DNA from: Clostridium sp. CAG:167 | GTDB lineage: Bacteria > Bacillota > Clostridia > Lachnospirales > Lachnospiraceae | DNA: 9,105 nucleotides | Direction of reading: 5' to 3' | Assembly: GCA_000433735.1 (NCBI GenBank) | Contig: HF998354.1 | Span: forward strand, 1,741-10,845 | Shown here: one piece after another, positions 6,446 to 9,105 of the stretch | How the letters are laid out: every line of letters starts with the position of its first letter | How positions within the stretch are numbered: position 1 is the first letter of the stretch | Notes under the pieces: generated by a model | Seen by the model: only the letters and a program-made list of their open reading frames with translations | Databases searched by the model: none | What the model was told of the DNA's origin: nothing | Program-made: the position numbers and the translations under genes

Positions 6446-8104
6446 ATGGATCGTATATCTGTTAATATACAGGGGGAGACGATAGAGTGTCCCTCCCGTA
6501 CTACACTGTATGAATTGGCTCAGAAAAATCAGGACCGGTTTTCGCAGCCTATTTTAGCAGCATATTGTGATGGTGTTTTACAGGAATTGTATCATGAAGT
6601 ATATGAGGGAGAAAAGATTGAATTTTTAACCTTTGACTGCAAAGATGGCAAAAGTATTTATTTCCGTGGCATTTCCATGATGCTTCTAAAGGCTGTTTAT
6701 TCTTTATATACAAAAGAGAAAGTTGCACCGGTGACCATTCACTACAGTATTGATTCCGGTTATTACTTCCGCATCAATGGGGAAGTAGAATCGAATCCTG
6801 AGACAGCAAAAGAAATCGAAGAAAAAATGCAGGATTATGTGAAAAGAAATCTTATTTTTGAAAAGAAGGTCATTGCCACCAGAGATGCTCAGAAGATGTT
6901 TGAAGAACTGGGAATGGATAAAAAGGCTTTATTATGCAGGTACCGCAGAAATTCCCGCATGACTCTGTATAAACTAGGGCATTTTGTAGATTATTATTAT
7001 GGAGCCATGCCATACAGTACCGGCGTTTTAAAACATTTTTCAATCCAGCCTTTTGAAAAAGGATTTGTCTTTATCCTTTCAAATAATTCCGATCCATCCA
7101 TGATGCCGGACTTTAAACCAAGCATGAAATTGTTCCACACCATGCGACAGAACAGGGACTGGTCCGAGACGCTTCATGTCTCTACGGTAGGCGAGTTAAA
7201 CCGTGAGATCGTAAGTGGAAATTTCAGGGAACTGATGCTTACTCAGGAAGCACTGCATGAAAAACGCATTGGAGATATTGCTGAAGAGATTGCAACACGG
7301 GGCAGCCGGGTGGTTACTATTGCCGGTCCGTCTTCTTCCGGTAAAACCACCTTCTCTTACCGTTTATCTACCCAGCTGCACACCCTGGGGTTAAATCCTC
7401 ATCCGATTAGTCTGGATAATTATTTTGTCAACAGGGAACATACTCCCAAAGGTCCGGATGGCAAATATAATTATGAATGTATGGAAGCATTGGATATTTC
7501 TCTTTTAAATGAAAATCTTCAGGATCTGTTAGCAGGAAAAGAGGTCATGCTGCCAACCTATAATTTTATTTCAGGATGCAGGGAATATAATGATCCGCCG
7601 ACGAAGATCGGAGGAGATGATATACTTGTTATTGAAGGTATTCATGGATTGAATGATAAACTGACATATTCCATTCCGCCTTTGGATAAGTATAAAATTT
7701 ATATCAGTGCCTTGACAACTTTGAATCTGGATAACCACAACCGGATCTCTACTACTCAGGCCCGGCTGATCCGCCGGATCATAAGGGATTCCCGAACAAG
7801 AGGAAGTTCGGCGCAGAAAACCATTTCAATGTGGGAATCAGTCCGCAAAGGCGAAAATGAAAATATTTTTCCTTATCAGGAAAAGGCAGATGCTATGTTT
7901 AACTCCGCACTGATCTACGAACTGGCAGCCATGAAATTATATGCGGATCCGGTATTGTTCCAAGTGCCTCAGGGATGCCCTGAATATACGGAAGCACAGC
8001 GTCTTTTGAAGTTTTTAGATTATTTTTTGCCGGTAGATCCACATGATGTTCCATTAAATTCCATCTTGCGCGAATTTATCGGTGGTGGTATATTATTGAA
8101 CTAG
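6446..8104 (+). CDS. TGS-SAD-nucleoside (uridine) kinase fusion protein
   Basis: This 552-residue protein joins the N-terminal half of a threonyl-tRNA synthetase to a uridine kinase-like P-loop domain. Residues 1-63 form a TGS domain; 72-235 resemble the synthetase second additional (SAD) editing domain (SIDSGYYF, LGHFVDYYYGAMP, STGVLKHFS). From about 290 it is a kinase: Walker A GPSSSGKTT (294-302, Lys300), substrate segment LDNYFVNREHTPKGPDG (Asp324), and VIEGIHGLND (Glu397, His400), followed by the RLIRRIIRDSRTRG lid region. The kinase site looks complete and should phosphorylate a nucleoside or similar small molecule; the substrate is not known to me. In the SAD part the HxxxH and CxxxH zinc ligands appear replaced (Arg74, Met78, Tyr184, Met188), so editing activity is unlikely. 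AGAGGTGA (6434-6441) is a good ribosome binding site. Proteins of this layout occur in Clostridia and Thermotoga. Its last codons probably hold the rnpB promoter. Confidence 0.9.
   Translation: MDRISVNIQGETIECPSRTTLYELAQKNQDRFSQPILAAYCDGVLQELYHEVYEGEKIEFLTFDCKDGKSIYFRGISMMLLKAVYSLYTKEKVAPVTIHYSIDSGYYFRINGEVESNPETAKEIEEKMQDYVKRNLIFEKKVIATRDAQKMFEELGMDKKALLCRYRRNSRMTLYKLGHFVDYYYGAMPYSTGVLKHFSIQPFEKGFVFILSNNSDPSMMPDFKPSMKLFHTMRQNRDWSETLHVSTVGELNREIVSGNFRELMLTQEALHEKRIGDIAEEIATRGSRVVTIAGPSSSGKTTFSYRLSTQLHTLGLNPHPISLDNYFVNREHTPKGPDGKYNYECMEALDISLLNENLQDLLAGKEVMLPTYNFISGCREYNDPPTKIGGDDILVIEGIHGLNDKLTYSIPPLDKYKIYISALTTLNLDNHNRISTTQARLIRRIIRDSRTRGSSAQKTISMWESVRKGENENIFPYQEKADAMFNSALIYELAAMKLYADPVLFQVPQGCPEYTEAQRLLKFLDYFLPVDPHDVPLNSILREFIGGGILLN
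8066..8094 (+). promoter_or_regulatory. Candidate rnpB promoter inside the 3' end of the kinase gene
   Basis: TTGCGC (8066-8071) is followed after 17 nt by TATATT (8089-8094, 5 of 6 to consensus), preceded by TG with one base between (8086-8087), an extended -10. Transcription would start near 8101, about 10 nt before the first helix of the RNase P RNA. It lies wholly within coding sequence, in the codons before the stop at 8102-8104. Confidence 0.55.
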
Positions 8105-8110
8105 ATGTAT

Positions 8111-8463
8111 ATGAGTAGCACAGGTGAACGCGGCTGTTCAGACGAAAGGGAACAGGTGAGGAAAGTCCGAGCTTCACAGGGCAGGATGCCGGATAACGTC
8201 CGGTGGAGGTGACTCCCAGGCTAGTGCAACAGAAATAAACCGCCACAGGATTTTCCTGTGGTAAGGGTGGAACGGTGAGGTAAGAGCTCACCGCCTTTCT
8301 GGTAACAGAAAGGGCAGATGTAAACCCCATCCGAAGCAAGACCGAATAGAGAGCGATACGGCGGCCCGTCGTGCTTTCGGGTAGGTCGCTTGAGCCTGCC
8401 GGCAACGGCAGGATTAGACAGATGTTCATCCAACGACAGAACTCGGCTTATCGTGTTACTCAT
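8111..8463 (+). ncRNA. rnpB: RNase P RNA, bacterial type A
   Basis: This is the catalytic RNA of RNase P, which cuts the 5' leader from pre-tRNAs. The boundaries are set by an 11-bp P1 helix, 8111-8121 with 8453-8463 (one G-U pair). Conserved regions follow in the expected order: GAGGAAAGTCC (8158-8168), AGTGCAACAGAAATAAACCG (from 8223), AAGGGTGGAACGGTGAGG (from 8263) with GTAAGAGCTCACCG after it, GCAAGACCGAATAGAG (from 8335), TTGAGCC, and ACAGAACTCGGCTTA (8436-8450), which pairs with the first block to form P4. P12 is the helix at 8244-8262, and a CCTTTCTG/CAGAAAGG hairpin with a GTAA tetraloop (8294-8313) fits the P13/P14 area. The order and the arm after GAATAGAG (P16/P17) match the ancestral type A, as in Escherichia coli, and not the Bacillus type B. 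GGT at 8380-8382 is the likely binding site for the tRNA CCA end. Confidence 0.97.
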
Positions 8464-8474
8464 AATCTTAATAA

Positions 8475-8499
8475 GACAGTCCTTTTGGGCTGTTTTTTT
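8475..8499 (+). terminator. Intrinsic terminator of rnpB
   Basis: GACAGTCC pairs with GGGCTGTT (8475-8482 with 8487-8494, two G-U pairs) around a TTTT loop, and a run of seven T follows (8493-8499). It is 11 nt after the end of the P1 helix. As no terminator is visible after trmK or the kinase gene, it may also end readthrough from the upstream operon. Confidence 0.85.
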
Positions 8500-8513
8500 A
8501 TCAAATGAAATGA

Positions 8514-8518
8514 GAGGG
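8514..8518 (+). promoter_or_regulatory. Ribosome binding site for the TTG-started gene at the right edge
   Basis: GAGGG is 7 nt before the TTG at 8526. An in-frame TGA at 8511-8513 excludes any start further upstream, and the first in-frame ATG (8559) has no comparable site. Confidence 0.6.
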
Positions 8519-8525
8519 AAAAAGA

Positions 8526-9105
8526 TTGGATATTTTACAGGAACGATGGGAACTGGCGATGCAGCGCATTAAAGAAATATCTCCTGAAACAATGGGAATC
8601 TATGCTGACTATATCAAAGTATGCCAGACCCTTTTTAATGGAGTAGAGCAGGTGATTAATGAACCTCACACCCCACGGAATCTTAGAAAATGGAATGAAC
8701 TTTTTTACCGGGATATAAAAGGAGAGCAATATACTTCTTCTATGGCAGACCCCGCTTATATGAATCAGGTATTTGGCCAAAAAACCGGTTCCTATCTGTG
8801 TTTGTACTATGTGAATTTTCGCAATGCTGTTACAGCAGCCTATGAAGGAAAACTTCAGCCTATCATCTGGCAGGCAGAACTGTTTTTACAGTTATACGGT
8901 ATTCTCTCGGAAGAGGGCAGCGGGATCTCTGAGCGTAGTTTAAAAGAGACTTTTTATTATCATATCCATGATTATGATGAAGAACGCATGGAAGAGTCCA
9001 TGGAACAGATGCTTCTTCCTGAAAAAAGCAGTTATCTGATGCAACTGATCATGGACAGGGATCACAAATGTCTGGATTATTTGTATGAATACGGTGAATA
9101 TATTA
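8526..9105 (+). CDS. Partial protein, possibly N-terminal domain of a leucyl aminopeptidase-like protein; cut by right edge
   Basis: An open frame of 193 codons runs from a TTG start to the end of the window. It begins LDILQERWELAMQRIKEI (first residue read as Met) and contains DPAYMNQVFG, SYLCLYYVNFRNAV, WQAELFLQLYGI, FYYHIHDYDEERMEE and DYLYEYGEYI. The sequence is mostly helical, acidic and aromatic-rich, with no signal peptide and no membrane segment. I recall a similar N-terminal domain, with a fairly constant YLYRFGEYI-like segment, in long Lachnospiraceae proteins annotated as leucyl aminopeptidase (M29-like). No metal-binding residues of a peptidase are in the part seen, so this assignment is tentative. 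The gene begins 27 nt after the rnpB terminator T tract; I see no obvious promoter in that gap, so it may depend on readthrough. The coding call itself is secure from the clean frame and the ribosome binding site. Confidence 0.8.
   Translation, partial: MDILQERWELAMQRIKEISPETMGIYADYIKVCQTLFNGVEQVINEPHTPRNLRKWNELFYRDIKGEQYTSSMADPAYMNQVFGQKTGSYLCLYYVNFRNAVTAAYEGKLQPIIWQAELFLQLYGILSEEGSGISERSLKETFYYHIHDYDEERMEESMEQMLLPEKSSYLMQLIMDRDHKCLDYLYEYGEYI

Noticed and set aside
8076..8572. Open frames on both strands at 8076-8429, 8221-8463 and 8390-8572
   Set aside because: They fall over the RNase P RNA, whose conserved blocks and P1 helix explain the sequence; none has a convincing ribosome binding site or family match.

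Overview
The window looks like chromosomal core sequence from a low- to mid-GC Gram-positive anaerobe of the class Clostridia, most likely a Lachnospiraceae-type gut bacterium. The reasons are the gene order (a dGTPase of the clostridial type, then dnaG, rpoD and trmK), the DUF4321 membrane protein, GGAGG-type ribosome binding sites, and an RNase P RNA of the ancestral (type A) layout. This placement comes from recalled family resemblance, not from a search. I see no insertion sequence, prophage, CRISPR array or tRNA.

Left part (1-1323): a two-gene unit reading right. It holds the 3' part of a LACC/YfiH-type protein (pgeF-like purine nucleoside phosphorylase) cut by the left edge, overlapping by 11 nt a queH gene for the last step of queuosine synthesis. 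A hairpin with A and T tracts on its two sides ends it, and the same hairpin can end the convergent DUF4321 gene (1325-1585, minus strand).

Middle (1586-6414): an AT-rich divergent promoter region, then a tight rightward operon that is a Clostridia form of the macromolecular synthesis operon: dgt (dNTP hydrolase, HD family), dnaG (primase), rpoD (housekeeping sigma factor) and trmK (tRNA m1A22 methyltransferase). The spacings are 19 nt, 41 nt and a 1-nt stop/start overlap. rpoD has a plausible promoter of its own with an extended -10.

Right part (6446-9105): a TGS-SAD-nucleoside kinase fusion follows 31 nt after trmK. Only about 6 nt after its stop codon begins rnpB, the catalytic RNA of RNase P, which ends in a clear intrinsic terminator. 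The best rnpB promoter lies inside the last codons of the kinase gene. A further gene with a TTG start runs off the right edge; it resembles the N-terminal domain of a Lachnospiraceae protein group annotated as leucyl aminopeptidase.

As a set the genes serve DNA replication start (dgt, dnaG), transcription (rpoD) and tRNA maturation and modification (queH, trmK, rnpB). I found no convincing new biological system. The points most worth checking are the kinase fusion with its degenerate synthetase-editing domain, the overlap of the rnpB promoter with that gene, and the DUF4321 protein of unknown role.
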